Shown in pieces: positions 1 to 14,300 of a stretch of 64,000 nt of DNA; positions within the stretch are counted from its first letter, which is position 1, and every line of letters starts with the position of its first letter. The notes below the pieces were generated by a model. It worked only from the letters and a program-made list of their open reading frames with translations, was not told where the DNA came from and did no database searches. The stretch spans positions 78,269,631 through 78,333,630 of the forward strand of contig OY740768.1 in assembly GCA_963513935.1 (NCBI GenBank), read 5' to 3'. Origin of the DNA: Aphrophora alni (Eukaryota; Arthropoda; Insecta; Hemiptera; Aphrophoridae). The position numbers and the translations under genes are program-made.

Positions 1-85
1 ATTACTACACACAGTGAGCCCCATTGAACAATTTAGCATTTCCCAAAAATGGAGTATCCTCAATATTACTACACACAGTGAGCCC
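1..85 (+). repeat. Short direct repeat, 21-bp unit twice
   Basis: The 21-mer beginning ATTACTACACACAGTGAGCC occurs exactly at 1-21 and again at 65-85, a 64-bp period. The first copy is cut by the window edge, so this may be the end of a longer tandem array lying mostly outside. No coding potential is seen. Confidence 0.85.
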
Positions 86-2281
86 TTAAATTCAAATTGG
101 TATTAGTCACTAAGAGAGTTTTTAATAATTGTTATTTGAACTGAGACAAGTACTATATTACAACCTAATACTATTTAACAACTTAGTTGTCGACTTTGAG
201 AAAACTCATTTAGGGAGTTAATTACACATTGTTATATATTTAAATCGGTCTTTCTGAGGACCATCTAAGCCAATAATTTTCAGTTATTTATACTAATAAT
301 AAATTCCTAAGCTAGGGATAAAACAGTGTTTGACGCAATAGGAAAAGCAAAAATATATGAAAGAATCTATATTCAATCCCATGCACGCAACCCCCTTCCC
401 CCGTACATGTCACCACTTGCATAAATCTAAATAAAAGTCTACGCCTAACTGTAATAGCAGACAAAATAAAATTATGTACATTAAAAGTTTTACCATCACA
501 GGCAGTATTTGGTTAAGTGTTCTACTATTTGTAGAACTCTATTGAGCTGTTGATAGAAGAGTTCATATTCTTAAATGTTGTTTATTTGCATTTTCCGTAT
601 AATGAATTAATTTGTAACGCTTCTCATTGTAACCCCGATTTATTGGGATAGTATTGTACGTATAACTTATCATTGTTATTGTTGTGTTGAAAGAAAAACA
701 TTTTATTTCAAAAGTTCCTACAAGAATGCTAAAACTAATTGGAAGATGTCAGACACATTTGTTTTGATGTTCTTTCTTTATAAATAAGTCAACTTTTATA
801 ATTAATATTAATGATTTCAACTTATATTTTCCTTATTTAGAAATATCATTAAAAAATATAAGAATTCTTATCCAATCAGCCTCCACTGTTTTAACAGAAT
901 AATGATGTGGGGTTTCAGGGACTAAATATATACAGGAGAATTGTGTGGGGTATCTTAACTACAAACAATCAACACCAAATTAAATCAAAATGTTGAGATA
1001 TTTCGGTTACTCCATTTCAAGTAATATTCATGAAATTTGATCTCTGGACAACTAGGATATAATTTCTAATATTTGAGTTAAAATTAAAACCCACATAAAT
1101 AAATTTCTGATAAAGTTCTGTGGCAAGTTATTCCTTGGAAACAGGATAGGGGTATCTATGTTAATTTGAATTTAGCGACCCTTCCGTTTAACTCTAATTT
1201 AGGTCTGAATCATTTTACAGTATCCCCTAGAAGTTAATATGATTTGTGTTGACAGTATAAAGAGAAATTTAATCTCTACGATGTAAACTAAGTGTTGAAT
1301 ACATAAAATTATATAACAAAAATAGGAGTTTAATTATAAAAATAATAACATAAATAGTTTGTATTAATAATATTTCTATATAATATAAAATCCTACTTTT
1401 CTTGATATATAATTTTTAAAACGTTTGAATTTTAGTTAACACTAATGGTAATATTTGTCCAGTGAATTACCAACAGGCATTAGCTTGATTGAAACAACTA
1501 TAGTTATAATGGTTACAATTTATTATATGTTTTAATATGTAGCTCCAATTTAATTTCATTATTAATCCATACAAGATAACTGAGGTCAAGGATCTGATAA
1601 TGACAGAATAAAACTGTAGAACATAATAATCCTATTGTGTTAATTGTGAATTGTTCGACAAAGATAAGAGGGAAAATGACTTATTAACTAATTATTTATA
1701 ATACATTTTGGATAATATACATATATTATATTTAAATATCATTAAGAGTTTAGACATTTAATTCATAATATACAGAAGTTTTGACCTTCAATAACACTGC
1801 ACGGTTTGAAGAAACATTTTAATCTATAGAATAAGCTTAAGTGAAAATGAAGGAATACTTAGATAGTTCAAATAAATCTTTTTCATTTGTTCACAACATT
1901 TTATCTTTACAAAGCATTTTAAACTACATAAAACTAGATTTCTGGCTCGAAATGTCTTATTTCGTCATCTGTTTCAGTTGCTGAAATGTTTAAGGTTTGT
2001 TTATATACACCCGCTTCTTCAAGTATCCCCATAAAAAAGAATTTAGAAGTTATTAAGTCTGGTGAGTAGATAGGCAGGGCTACCATAAAAGCCTAGGATT
2101 ATAAAATTTGCAGTTATTTTTTCAAATATTAAAATGAATAACGTGTACAGTACCAAAATGGTTTCTTCAAATATTATAAACCTAAGAAATATAGTTTTAC
2201 AGAGTTTTCCATCATTGCCTGGATTTTTTATTAGATCCATTTCATACATATATTTCAAATAGTTGCTGGCCTCTGCTTCAG

Positions 2282-2284
<3 letters not shown>
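86..2284. other. AT-rich non-coding stretch
   Basis: No recognisable gene or repeat family. Open frames are short and match chance for about 70% AT, including one on the minus strand near 2043-2258 that is hydrophobic but has no motif. A G/C-poor spacer or intron. Confidence 0.5.

Positions 2285-2333
<49 letters not shown>
2285..2333. repeat. (AT)n microsatellite, about 49 bp
   Basis: An uninterrupted AT dinucleotide run, perfect over its whole length. It is self-complementary and likely polymorphic in length. Confidence 0.97.
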
Positions 2334-2336
<3 letters not shown>

Positions 2337-3979
2337 GTTATTTCCGAGTAAAATTCAGCTAATACTTTTCAGAAATTTTAAATATTATTCCTAGCGTCCA
2401 ACAGGGGAGAGTTTTTGGAGATATTATTTACGTGCCATAACCCAGAGTGACAGCAACAGTGTTTGTCAACACTCCTTGTTTCTTCTCTGGATATGCCATC
2501 CAAACTACTATTCGGCAAATTACAATCCACTGTCGACCGTGTCAAACAAATCGATTATAAATAAGACTGAGTCAACTCTTGTTATCTTTAACATCAGATA
2601 CTATGATTATTAACCGGTAATTATAAATCCGGAGTTAGTACCAAAAAGCAATGAGGCAAAATATATAGGGATTTCTTAGAGGCTAAACTTTGTTGGGAAA
2701 GTACAGCGAAAAAGATAAAAAGTTCATCTGCCCCTGTAGCATAAGTAAATGTATTAACTCACCGTAATTAGCAATACTTGTGATACATAAAAATTATGTT
2801 TCTAAATTTACTGGTTGTTATTAAATGTATGACCCTAAATAAACACAGTGACAATATTGTTTGTATTTACAACTATATCAATACCGCATATCTTTAGTCT
2901 AAACTAAATGAAACTTGAATTTTTAATTTAAACATACTGGTAATTAATTTTATTTTTGAATAGGAAATGAAGAGGATATTTCATATTATCATTTAGACAA
3001 TTTTTTTTTAAACAACAATTTTAAAACAACGTTGTTTACGGACGTTTTGTTGTAAACGAACTTGTGCTTTACATTTATTTTTTGTATTTCGTTCAAATCA
3101 AGATTTTAATTACATATTAAAGAATCTCCATTCGAAAATGTTTAGAAGTTGCGTAAAATTTTAAATTAACTGTAATAATTTCAGCTAAGGTATGTAAGAA
3201 GTGGTTTTGTCTTATTTACATTCCATGTGCGTCTTTGACATATTATGCAGTGTCATGCAAAGTAGCTTATTGTAAGTCCCGTGCTATTGTTTCACTGCAA
3301 ATTTCATGATTCAAAAACTTGAAGTCTTGAAGTTCATTTTGATATTAGTTCTCGTGAAATTTATCCTGTATTAAATTATTTAATTTCTGTATTATATATA
3401 TGGAAGTGTGTTAACGTCATGAGAATTTTCAAATTTATCTAATTTTAATTTATTAAAAACAATAATTTTTATTGGTGTTTTTTTTATATTTATTACTTTT
3501 TTTATTAATATATTATGTGATATATGTGAAACACGGATTGTTTCCTTTAATAATATACAATGTTTTATAATTTCAATCTCAATAATGATTGAATTTTATT
3601 TATTTATTACTTGGAAATATCCAGATTATTTCATGTTAAATTTAGATCTGTTTAAGTTATTTTTCAACATAAAACTTCGTCATCGAATTTTTATCTTATA
3701 TCTCTTCTATATTTATATCAATATAATTGGTGTTTCTTTTGCGCTTTTTCATTTCAGGCAATTTTCCCCTTATATTTTGAATACCTTATATGTGTTTCCT
3801 TATGTCATAGTTTACGTTTTCTTGAATTTTAATGAGGTCTAAAGGGCTGTTTCAAAAGCAAACATTAGTTTATTTGGTGTATAACGTGTGCTTTTTTAAA
3901 CAGTGGCATTAAAACAAAGCAATATTTCATCAAATAATGTTGAAATTTTTATGTGTTATAGTGAACATAGTCTATATAA
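2334..3979. other. Non-coding stretch
   Basis: Nothing recognisable. T-rich on the plus strand from about 3060 to 3840. The 85-codon frame at 3585-3842 is built mostly of F, Y, I and L codons, as expected from T-richness, and is judged a chance frame. Confidence 0.45.
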
Positions 3980-4039
3980 ATATTATATTATATTATATTA
4001 TATTATATTAGTTTATTAGTATATTATAAATATACTAAT
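3980..4039. repeat. (TATTA)n microsatellite plus palindrome
   Basis: About six copies of a TATTA pentamer at 3980-4010, followed at once by a perfect inverted repeat: ATTAGTATAT at 4015-4024 and its complement at 4030-4039, with a 5-base loop. Confidence 0.9.
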
Positions 4040-5712
4040 AGTCCACTAAAACAATCTATGAAGCCATGAGATTGGAGTAGCTAAATATTTGATTATGAAA
4101 AATGTTTGAGCTTAAATATTTATTACTTCATTATTGAAGTAGGTACCTCTAACTAATTGTAGTATTCTAATTTGTCCTTATTTTAGTATCTTTATTAATT
4201 TTTCTGATACAGTTTTCGGATATGCTGACTTGAATTTAAAAGTTCATGCATATTTCATTGAATAGTCTGAGCATGTTAGTTTATATTTTTTATATCCGTA
4301 TATTGGGCTGATTGGTCTTATGAAATAGATGATTTAGTACGGTTTTGACATATTGTATTACAAGACGTAGTATAATTTGAACCATCTCGAATTAACGTTG
4401 GCTGAATGGTATCTCTTGTCTTTAAAGTAGTTTTTTTTTTTTTTTTTTTTTTTCTTCCCCAATTTCTAATGTCTTTAGTTCATCGACAAAATTTTGTCCA
4501 AATACTATAGTATCATTTAAATGCAAGACATTTTGAAAAAAAGTGTTGGCTAAGAATTTATTTTATTTTATTATTTTTGTTTTTAATATACTTACGTGCG
4601 TTTAGTCCTTGGGGTAGTCTAGCGTACGTTTACATGTTCTATTGGGTACTTACAGTTAATGATTTACTAGCTTCATCAACTTTAAATTGAAAAAATACAT
4701 TCCAAAAATCTATTTTAGGGAAATATTGTTCTTGACTTAGACAGCTAATTACCAACTTAGGAGATGGTAACAAGATATTTTCTGATTTAATATATTAGAC
4801 GACCTTTCGAAAACCGGCTAGTAGTCTGTGCCATCATTTTTTTCCCCTCTTGTTCCTCACTTAAAATCATTCGTTCTTGAGAGCTTTGTCTATAAGATGG
4901 TAAATGACCCATATTTCATTGTGAGGAGTTTGTATTTTTACAAGCGGTATTGTTGTAGAAGTTAAATCTGTTATTTAAAACAAATATATATTTATATAAA
5001 TGTTTAAATATATTAGCTACCTGATTGTGTTGAGTTTCACTAAAATTTTGTGCACATTAGGAAACATATGCCATTTTTCGTTAATGATTTGTGTTTTTTG
5101 TTGAAATTTTGAGTATTTCAACTACAGTGTGTACATATTTGTTTCTATTTATATATTTTTGAAAATATTAGGTTTTTGTATTTATTGGGATATTTTGTGG
5201 ATTTCTTTGTGAATTTTTAAATGTACATAGCCTATAAAAATTACTTTCCTATTCTGCTATGTAAGCAAAGACATTCCTTTTTCTCTTACTTTTTGTCCGT
5301 TTCAAATTCCTCTGAATATTTGTAATTTTAGAGTAATTTTATTATCAAATTTCGTCCTGGTTTTATTATCACCTCATTCTATAATTTAATTTTTATCTCA
5401 GGTGTCTTATTATAAGACTTATTTATACCTTTTTAATTCATGATTCGTCTATATAAATTGTGCAATGTTGTGTGTCGGTCGGAAGAAAATCAATTTTTAC
5501 TTTATGTTCAATAGCAAGTAAATTGTAAAATTACGTATTTAATAATATGCTATAAAGAATAGCCCATTAATGTGAATTCCATATATTTTAATGATGTTTC
5601 AAGCCTTACATAGTAATTATAAATTTCTGTTTATTCTGAATTTATTTTAGCCATCGATTTAACTTGTAATACTGACATTTTCACCCGAATCTATAAGGGA
5701 TTCGATACTGTG
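4040..5712. other. Non-coding stretch with a 23-bp poly-T run
   Basis: A homopolymer T run lies at 4431-4453 and could be the poly-A tail of a minus-strand retroposed sequence, but no retroposed body is recognisable next to it. Nothing else is supported. Confidence 0.5.
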
Positions 5713-6045
5713 ATTTTCAGTTGATTGTATATGAAGTTTTCTTCGTTTTCTTTTTTTATTTATTAAAACGTCAAAGGTGACATCATTACTGTTTTTACGA
5801 GTGACTGACATTATGATAGATAGCGATTTTACTTTTAATAGTATAACTTCTACTAAGTTATAATTTGTGAGCAGTATCCCGACGTGATCTGTATGATTTA
5901 ACATCTTCTTACGAAACTGTTAGGTATTCAGTTGATTGTAAATTTATTTTTATTACGCATAATTTCGTAGTTTTGTTAGTTTTTTTTTTTAAATTGTATT
6001 ACAAACGTAAAAGGTGACATTGCTATTTTTACGAGTTTTCCTCAA
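5713..6045 (-). repeat. Degenerate tandem duplication, period about 215-235 bp
   Basis: Two blocks match: TTCAGTTGATTGTA at about 5715 and 5929, and a longer block (ACGTMAAAGGTGACATYR followed by a TTTTTACGAG segment) at about 5768-5803 and 6006-6038. On the minus strand both blocks translate to a similar RKNSN-VTF peptide. The first lies in an 81-codon frame (5904-5659); the second is cut by stops. It could be a duplicated decayed exon or transposon piece, or simply duplicated non-coding DNA. No family recognised. Confidence 0.55.
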
Positions 6046-8974
6046 GTTGGTGAGATTCGTATTACCTGAGATTGTAGCGTGGAAAACATTGTTGTATTTA
6101 TTTCTTTAGCGAAAGCACTATTTAAATCACTTCAGAGATATTACAGTTAAAGGTGGTTTTAGTTTGAAAGTTGCCTTGAGACTCGCCTCACTCCAGTTAG
6201 TATATTTAATTCACTACTGTAGGATATGTAAACAATTGTCCAACTTGTAAACGTCGTTGTAGCGGGGATATATAATAATTTATAAATGTACATTAACGTT
6301 TCATGTGTAAGATAGTTTATATTTGTTGATTCTGCAACTCCAATAACACAAATAAATTTAGTTTTTGAAAGTGCAACAATATTCAAAACAATGGACAAGA
6401 TCATAAAAATTTGTGAAGAATTTCATAATAGAATATTGAAATAAACAAAGACGAAGGAAATTGTTACAGGAAATTATCACCAGCTGGTACCAAACAATTA
6501 CTCCTCAACTCCCCCTCTCTCAGGATTGCCTCTAGCTGGGACACTTTTCAAAGTCATTTAACCCTCGGGAGTGATGACACTTTTTAATTAACCCTTGAAA
6601 TATATTTCATCGTTTTAAAAAAACAGAAGTTTCAATTCAAAAAAGTTCATTGTGTGCAAATTGAAATAAGGTTGTAATTTCTTAATCTTATTCTGTTTTT
6701 CTTATAATATTAGAAAATTCTTATTCTTATATTAGTCATTTTATACAAGCTAAAATACCTAACTACGCATGGGATCTGATTAATATTATATTATCGTAAG
6801 AATATTAAAATGGTCTTCATAGCTTTTCTCGCATTATCTAATAAATATTAGCTTGAAAAGTAAACATTTATATGTAAATAATTTATTTATGATCCGTTTC
6901 ATACATTCACAAATATACTTATACACTATAGCATTGAAAACCACCTTACACGAATTTTTGCAAATCAAGCAGCATCATATGAAAATTAATGATCATCCGC
7001 TATTATTAGAAATTTGATTGTCCATTTGTATACGTTTATCACAGCAAAAGCAGTTTCTACGCACCTTGAAAAAATTAACAAAATAGTAAAGTTAGAAATT
7101 TAAGAAGGACGAAACAAATCTACGAAGGAAAGGATTACAAGTACGATATCTATTTGTAACCGAGTTCAGTTGCATCAATTATAAGTTAATAAAAAAATAA
7201 TAAAACAGATGAAGATGTAGGACTGAAGATCTGGAAGTGTTGTCAGTTGTACAGCACCTGAAAAATAAGATATGTATGACGGTGTGTCACGAGAAAGATT
7301 TAAATTTATAGTTCAAAATATTGTAGTAAAGTGAAAGGTACACTGGAAACTATTGGGGGAGGAGCAGTTATGACAAGATTTTTGCAAATGGAAGATTCTT
7401 AGGCGACAGGCCGAGGTGAATATATCACACTATAAAATTTTATTTTTTTTATACAGGATTTAAATAAATAGTTTTTAATTTAAATAATAACTTGATAAGG
7501 TAACATTTTCACCAAATTCTATTGGTATAATTTATTCCTCTAACCATAAAATATATTTGTCTTTTTTAGTTTTTTGGTACGCAAGTAAACGTACGCAAGT
7601 ACGTAAGTATATTTTGGATCTTGTCTTAATAACAAAAAATACAGAGTATGTATATTCAACTGAATTAAATATTTTTTCAAATTTTATTTTAATTTCAGAG
7701 TAGATATTCATACTATCAACTAAAATTCAATAGCTAATTTGAAAACACAAATTTGTTTTATTCCTGAGAGACTTTTATTGGTATTTCTATCTCAAATTTC
7801 ATCCTTTTGGTTGTCTTGAATTGATCATTAGTTTATGAGCAACAAGAAACCAGAGGAGAAATTCAGGTGTGGAGATATTGTTGGAAATGGATGGGGTTGT
7901 AAGTACCAGGCAAATTACCGGATGGGAAATGTCAGATGATCAATTGAATACAGATAAATTAAATTTGTCTTTTAAGTTAAAAATCTTGCTAAGGTAAAAT
8001 ATTTTTAAAAAGTACACTAATTTATAACTCTAACTACAATAATTAATATATTTTTCTTTTTCGATTTTTTTCTGGTATCCATGAAACCGGATGATATATA
8101 ACTAAATGATTTGTTTAGATTTTAACATTAGTATATTTCGCCATCTGTCTTTATTAAAAAATTAGACAGAGAGTATACAATGGTAAGGCCAAGTTCATAT
8201 CATAATGTTGTTTAGTTATTTATGTGTTTCTCTTCGTTGTATGTTTGTTTGATTTGTTGGCGACCTTTGAAGGTGAAATAACTGTCTGAAGGTGAAGCAT
8301 ATACTTCAAACTAGTCATAACGGCTTAAAAATCGAAATCACGTTGAAGAGATATTTATAAAATTTCTAACTTGAGTAATTCAAATATGAATATGAAATTC
8401 ATCTATATTATTAACATTGGTTTTTGACTAACCGCTCCGACATTTACAGCTATTTGTCTACAAAAAGTTTCTCTTTACGTACATTATCATTTCCTCTTGT
8501 AGGTAAAACACCAATACAGAGAATCAGTCATCATTTCTTCACAGAACTGATAAAACAAAGCGATAATTATGAAATAAATAAATCTAAAAATGTGTATTTT
8601 ATATTGAATATTTAGTGACCTCACCAATAGGTATTAGAAATAATAAACCATCCCTTTTAAAATACGACATATTCTTTTTGTGAACTATCCTTTATATTTT
8701 AGGGGTAGTTTAGTATGTATAGAAGGTTCTACTATCCCCACTTGCATGCTTGTCGGAGGCTGAATAATTTATAATACGTTTAGTCTGTCTACATAATGAC
8801 ATCTGTTACACTATTGAGATGTGGTTCTACAATAAATGTCAGTATTTAGTGTTATAACTGCATGTTAATTGAGACGTATTGAATGTCTGTATTTAGTTAC
8901 AATTGAATTTATTAAAGTTTACTCACTTTCTGGCAACTATCGCTCTCAGACTGAGAGACAAAACAGAATAAAAA
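6046..8974. other. Non-coding stretch
   Basis: No recognisable gene. A slightly more GC-rich patch at about 6480-6600 and several purine-rich patches at 7080-7400 show no protein match in any frame I read. Frames of 60-81 codons here fit chance. Confidence 0.45.
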
Positions 8975-9126
8975 GAGACGAGACAAGAGACGAAACAAGA
9001 GTCGAGACTATAGACCAGACGATAGATGAGAGGAGAGATGAGACAAGAAATGAAATAAAACAGGAGAGAAGAGACGAAACGAGAGATGAGATAAAAGATA
9101 TGACTGGAGACGAGCCGAGACGAGAG
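8975..9126 (+). repeat. 12-bp purine-rich minisatellite
   Basis: About 12 imperfect copies of a 12-mer with consensus GAGAYGARACRA run from 8975 to about 9126. Because 12 is a multiple of three, the array stays open in one frame and yields a 98-codon frame (8869-9165) with a charged tetrapeptide repeat of the RDET type. The sequence before the array has no signal of a real N-terminus, so the frame is best read as a by-product of the repeat. The plus strand carries almost only A and G, so the duplex is a strong homopurine tract. Confidence 0.88.
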
Positions 9127-9399
9127 AAGTTATTAGAGACAATTGCGAAGTCACAGTATATCTAAAAACGAAATCATGAAGATTAATAATGCAACATAAA
9201 TCATAGTTACATTAAATAAAAACAAGTCATCAAAACAAAGAAGGATTTTTATTTTGTCTATTTTTTTTTGTTTTACAGTAATAAATTAAAAATAATATTG
9301 TATTCTTTTCTGATTATAAAACATATTAATGAAACAATCTAATTTTATTACACGTAAAAACACACAATACATATTGTTTTAAATACCTTCTGAATCACT

Positions 9400-9520
9400 G
9401 CGTCACACTCTTCAGGATCTGTAAGCCTGTAGCACTTGAGGAAGATGACATATTGGTTGAAACCTCATCTTTTATTTAAATTGCACAAATAAAGGTTTTT
9501 TGTGGGAAATTGTGTTTTCA
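9400..9520 (+). mobile_element. Possible LINE 3' tail remnant
   Basis: A segment containing CTTGAGGAAGATGAC, then TTGGTTGAAACC, then an AAATAAAGG end resembles the shape of many arthropod LINE 3' ends (a CCTGAAGATG-type box, a short hairpin, GAAAC and an AATAAA-like end). There is no adjacent coding remnant, so this is only suggestive. Confidence 0.3.
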
Positions 9521-11320
9521 TTCATGTGGTCATCGGTTTTTCCACAAGTAAACATATTTTTACAGGTAATTAAATAAAATAATTTACAAGCTCATTTCAG
9601 GTTATATTTTGGACGGTTACAACTTTTTCCTTATTTACAAAATACAAATAAATAGATTCATAGCATTGTAATGAAATATTTACAATAATGTTATTAAATT
9701 TTCACGTTTTCATTGTAAATAGATACTATGTATAGTGGTGAGAAGAAATACCATAACAACAAAATGTGTATTCCTTTGTTGGCCCTCAGAAGGGTTGATC
9801 TTTTACCTTCACATATTGGTTATTGAACCCCTTAAATGATTGGTCACAAAGTGGCATTCCGTTCCGGAACAAAATCCTTCGATCTACATTCAAGATAAAT
9901 TTTTCAAACAGAGAAGAACACACGTTCAATATTTTTTAGATATAGAGATAGAACTACTTTCTATATTGTTAATAGATAGAATTATATTGTTAAGTAGTTA
10001 ACATATAAATAAATATTGAGCTTGAATTGTGAGATAATTTTAGATAGAATAAAACTCGAACGCAAGGACTTACAAAAATTACATTCACTTAATCAAACTC
10101 GTTTCAAAGACAAAGTCGCCATCCTCAGTGATACATGAGCTACAATAACTAAACTATAATTAACCTAGCCCTGCGCCAACCCACGTATTTATATAAAAAT
10201 AAAGGGTCGTGACCAAAACCTACTTCTATTATTAAGGCATTAACAAGTGTCTTGAGTCATTCTATATAACTTAAAAGTTAGCATCTAACTTATACAATAT
10301 TAGTAAGTAACTAATCCTATATCTAACAATACATTTTATATTTTATTTTATTATAGAATTTAATATCGTAATATGCGATAAATTTTTACAAAGATTATTC
10401 TCGGCTGACATTGCAATATATAATTGAGTACGAAATGATTCTCTAATGTCGTAATAAGTAACACACATAACACTAACCACCATAAACTTTATACTTTATA
10501 TCTAAGTCTCTTCGTATTAAAAGCAAATTAAAATAATAACAAATCAAGTAATAATCGTTAAATATAAAAACATTTATCACACTGAAAAAATTTCACTTTA
10601 AACTGAACTTTGTTATTATTATTTCTACCACTTCTTAAAGTATTATGATTATTTATATAATGACAACTGTTTTGATCAAACTACATTGTTGTAACGAAGT
10701 CAAACTCTTAATTAATACTAAGTTTCACTTAATCGTTTTGTATTTAGTTAATTTACTCCCGAAGAGAGAAAGAAAGTCCCATTATACGCAAAAAGAATAC
10801 AGGGAAAAATTGTTATATTATGTAGGATTGTAAATACTTCAAAATAATCTGCACTAACAGATTGATTACATCTTGATTACATATAAGATTATAGTCATCG
10901 CTGATTGAATAATACATAATCGGATTATATAACTGAATGCATAGAATATAATTAAGATGAATATAATACATAACATGCCTACTGAAAATTATTTTATTTT
11001 TAATAAAACAGTTTAGGTCAAGAGGTATTTAAAAAAAAAAAGAAGAAAATAAACAGCTAAAATTTTTAATTGGAATCAATTTTGAGTAAAATACAGAAAA
11101 ATTAATAAATAATTTGTCTAGACAACGTATATCTGGTAGTCCGGGTTGTCAGAGATGGTTTTCGGCTTTTTTCTTAGAATGGTCTGGACAAACGGATATA
11201 AAATTAGCGTCTTCATATGAAGTTACAACTTAATAAATGTTTGAAATTTTTATTAATAATTAGTAAATATTTTAAAACACTTATTACAGCTTAGAAAATT
11301 TGTGATACCTGAGAGAAAAT

Positions 11321-11346
11321 CTATACCACATCTCTATACCACATCT
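11321..11346. repeat. Exact 13-bp tandem duplication
   Basis: CTATACCACATCT occurs twice in succession without a mismatch, which suggests a recent slippage or repair event. Confidence 0.9.
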
Positions 11347-14300
11347 AACAAGTTACATATATTTGGCGGAAATGTGCTTTTAAATTTCTCGAAACAATGT
11401 GAAAATTTCTTTGTGTTTGTATTGTTTATCCTCTTTGCCTTTGTGCAATTTTCCAGGTTATTGACGCGGAGATTGTTGCTTTTTGCTTTCAAGTATTTCA
11501 TATTTCATATTATAAACACAAACTCAATTCAGTTTCATATTTCTCCAAGGAAGTTCTATACTCATTAAGAAATAAATAGGTGTATAGATTTAGGTATTTA
11601 TTATTTTTATAACAAAAGCAAATGCAATATATTTTAATTATATAACAAAATACCAACGAATTGTAGTACTTTAGCCAGAATAATATTATAAAAGATTAAA
11701 TTTTTACGAAAAATATTTAAATAATATTATCAATATGTAATTCATCAGAACTTATTTAATAAATAAAGCCAACTGTGTTAACATGTAAAGGAAATAACAG
11801 GAGGTCAAAATAACAACATTTATGTAAAAGCATGAATAGGAAGTCAAAAAACAATTTGACTATTTGTATTCAAATTTAAGTAAATACTGTTTGTAACTAG
11901 CAAATTAAGTTATATCGAGGTGAATATAAATATTATCAATATATGGTAAACAATCTGAGGAATGAAAGTTACTTATACAATAACGAGGTTTAGCTATTAA
12001 GCACACAAAGTAAATAATTACAGCTAAATAAAGGTATTTTTTGTGATACTTGTCCTTATTAATTCTCCCCAACAATGTCACATTTTCTCCTATGGAATAT
12101 TGCCTAAAACATATTACCTAAATCAACCGCACACAATCATTGTACAAACTTTTTCACTCCCCCATAATATAACCCAACCAAATATATTCGTCACCAAAGA
12201 TGTTAGTTTAGTAGTAGTCAGTCTAAAAATTAAAATGAACCATGGACACCGTAATGACTAAATATGTTTAAATAATGGTAAACTTGCTTCACTTGTGCCA
12301 TAAACTAATCCTCGTGTAACATATTAGATAAAATCGAGCTTTTCATTAAGGCGATCAATATCTTGCTATTTATTCTTCAACAGTATTTTTTATTTTTTTA
12401 TTTTTAGTTTGCACATAGACTTTGGTAATTATTGTTTACATTTCATTAAAATTTGAACGGAATTGGTAAAGTCAATCTAGATCAATTAGACTACGTATTT
12501 TAGGACAGAATTTTGTTTATTTTTTACCTATAACTCAAGAACCGGTATTTTAAGAGATATGGCAACCATTATATTTTATTTTGGGTCCAAAAATAAGACT
12601 CTTTGCAAAATTAATTAAAATCGTGAAGACTAATTTTTGAAACTCTAATGTTGTGTATTTTTTATAAATTTTAACAACACACATCTAAAATTTTTTTTTT
12701 TTTAAATAAATGTAATGATGACTTTAAAACATATATTTATTTTAAACTTTATTAATTTATAATCATTCTGTACATTAATTGATAAATTATGGAAACAAAG
12801 TAATTAATAACAGTTACCTTTTTCAAATAGAGTAATAAATTTTTTTAGTTTACAAATATAAATTAAATTTTTTCTTAATTGTAATAGGTTAAAAGATTGT
12901 CTGTTTTGACATTGTCAACCAGCTGTAAGGAGTTTTGCAATTATACAATACTCAGGGAGATTCTTTTTACATGTTTATTCTGTCCTTCAGTTCCTGTTGA
13001 GAATTTGGTTTGAATCTTTTTAGAAATATACTTATATACAAAGAGTAGGTTAATTTTATTAAAATAGATTGACTCTATAAATAAAGTTATATTTTATGAT
13101 TTTTTTTAGAGCCGTTTCGAATTTTTTATTTAATATGTTTAAATCTTCAGGATTATTCAAAAGTTTGAGGACACTTTTATAATAATCAAATGAGTAAATA
13201 ATTATAATGAGTATTTAATTTGTTTTTACAATGTAAGGTTAATTTATCTTAATTTTGTACAATGATAAACTTTCCCTGACTGCTTAATAATTCACTTTAT
13301 ATAATTATTCAAAAGTTTTAAAGATAATTAATAATCCCCAAATATTTATATATTATTTTAAAGAAAGTTAATGACAGTTAGACAAAAACTACTCAAACCA
13401 GAGGTTACCACATTACTCCTATCTATAATAGAAAATTTAAAGTAAAAACTTTATTATATATTCCTATCTTTTATTTAAACTTGAAATGTGTTTGAATACA
13501 AAGGATGCAAGTATTATTATTAACAATGTATCATTTGCCATCATGATTAATTTGCCATTGGAGTCTTGGTCCTTATGTGAATTTACAAGTTTTTCGGTGT
13601 ATGGGGACTTACATAGAACATTAAGAAAATGTGTCGTATATCACTCATTACAACAAAGAAATCATTACTGCAAACTCGATTTCGTTGAATTTGAAATAAA
13701 TGATAGAATCTTAACATTCACAAACAGGATTTAGTAGCTTCAAATTCACATCATACGCGGACATTTTGAATATGATGAACTGATGAACTAAATGACACTA
13801 ATTTTTCACCACTCCTTTCTACAATAATGGTACTTTCAAAAATGGTCACTAGATAAATTTAATTAAATTATATATATATATAGCTCCGTTTCAAAATTCA
13901 ATAGATAGCAGTTATATCTAACCTTCAATATAGGCGATTATTTTCAACATTCTTTAAAATGAGGTTTACCAAAAACCATTATTTTACAAAGCCAGACACT
14001 ATTATTCGATTCAAATATGTCAAAAGTTACATCTGCTAATGCAATAAAATTTCACACACTTCGTTCATGCGTTTAAAAAATACAAAAATGTCTCAATACT
14101 TTAGCAAACCACATATAGTATCTTTAAAATGTAACTGGTTAATGACTAAATCTAACAAATTTACGAAACTCGGAACTTTTTAAAAACCATTAATTGTTAT
14201 CTTACATCGTTGGAGGTTTATTTCCTTTTTTTCCCCTGCTTATTGAATTACTCGTCCTTCTTGTTTTTAAATATACGTCCAGTTGCGTAATAGTACATAG

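Noticed and set aside
6552..6600. TTAACCCTCGGGAGTGA, resembling a piggyBac-type TTAA plus CCC terminus
   Set aside because: No matching opposite terminus (AGGGTTAA with the same inner sequence) within a plausible distance; AGGGTTAA at 22274 and 39186 is too far and does not extend.
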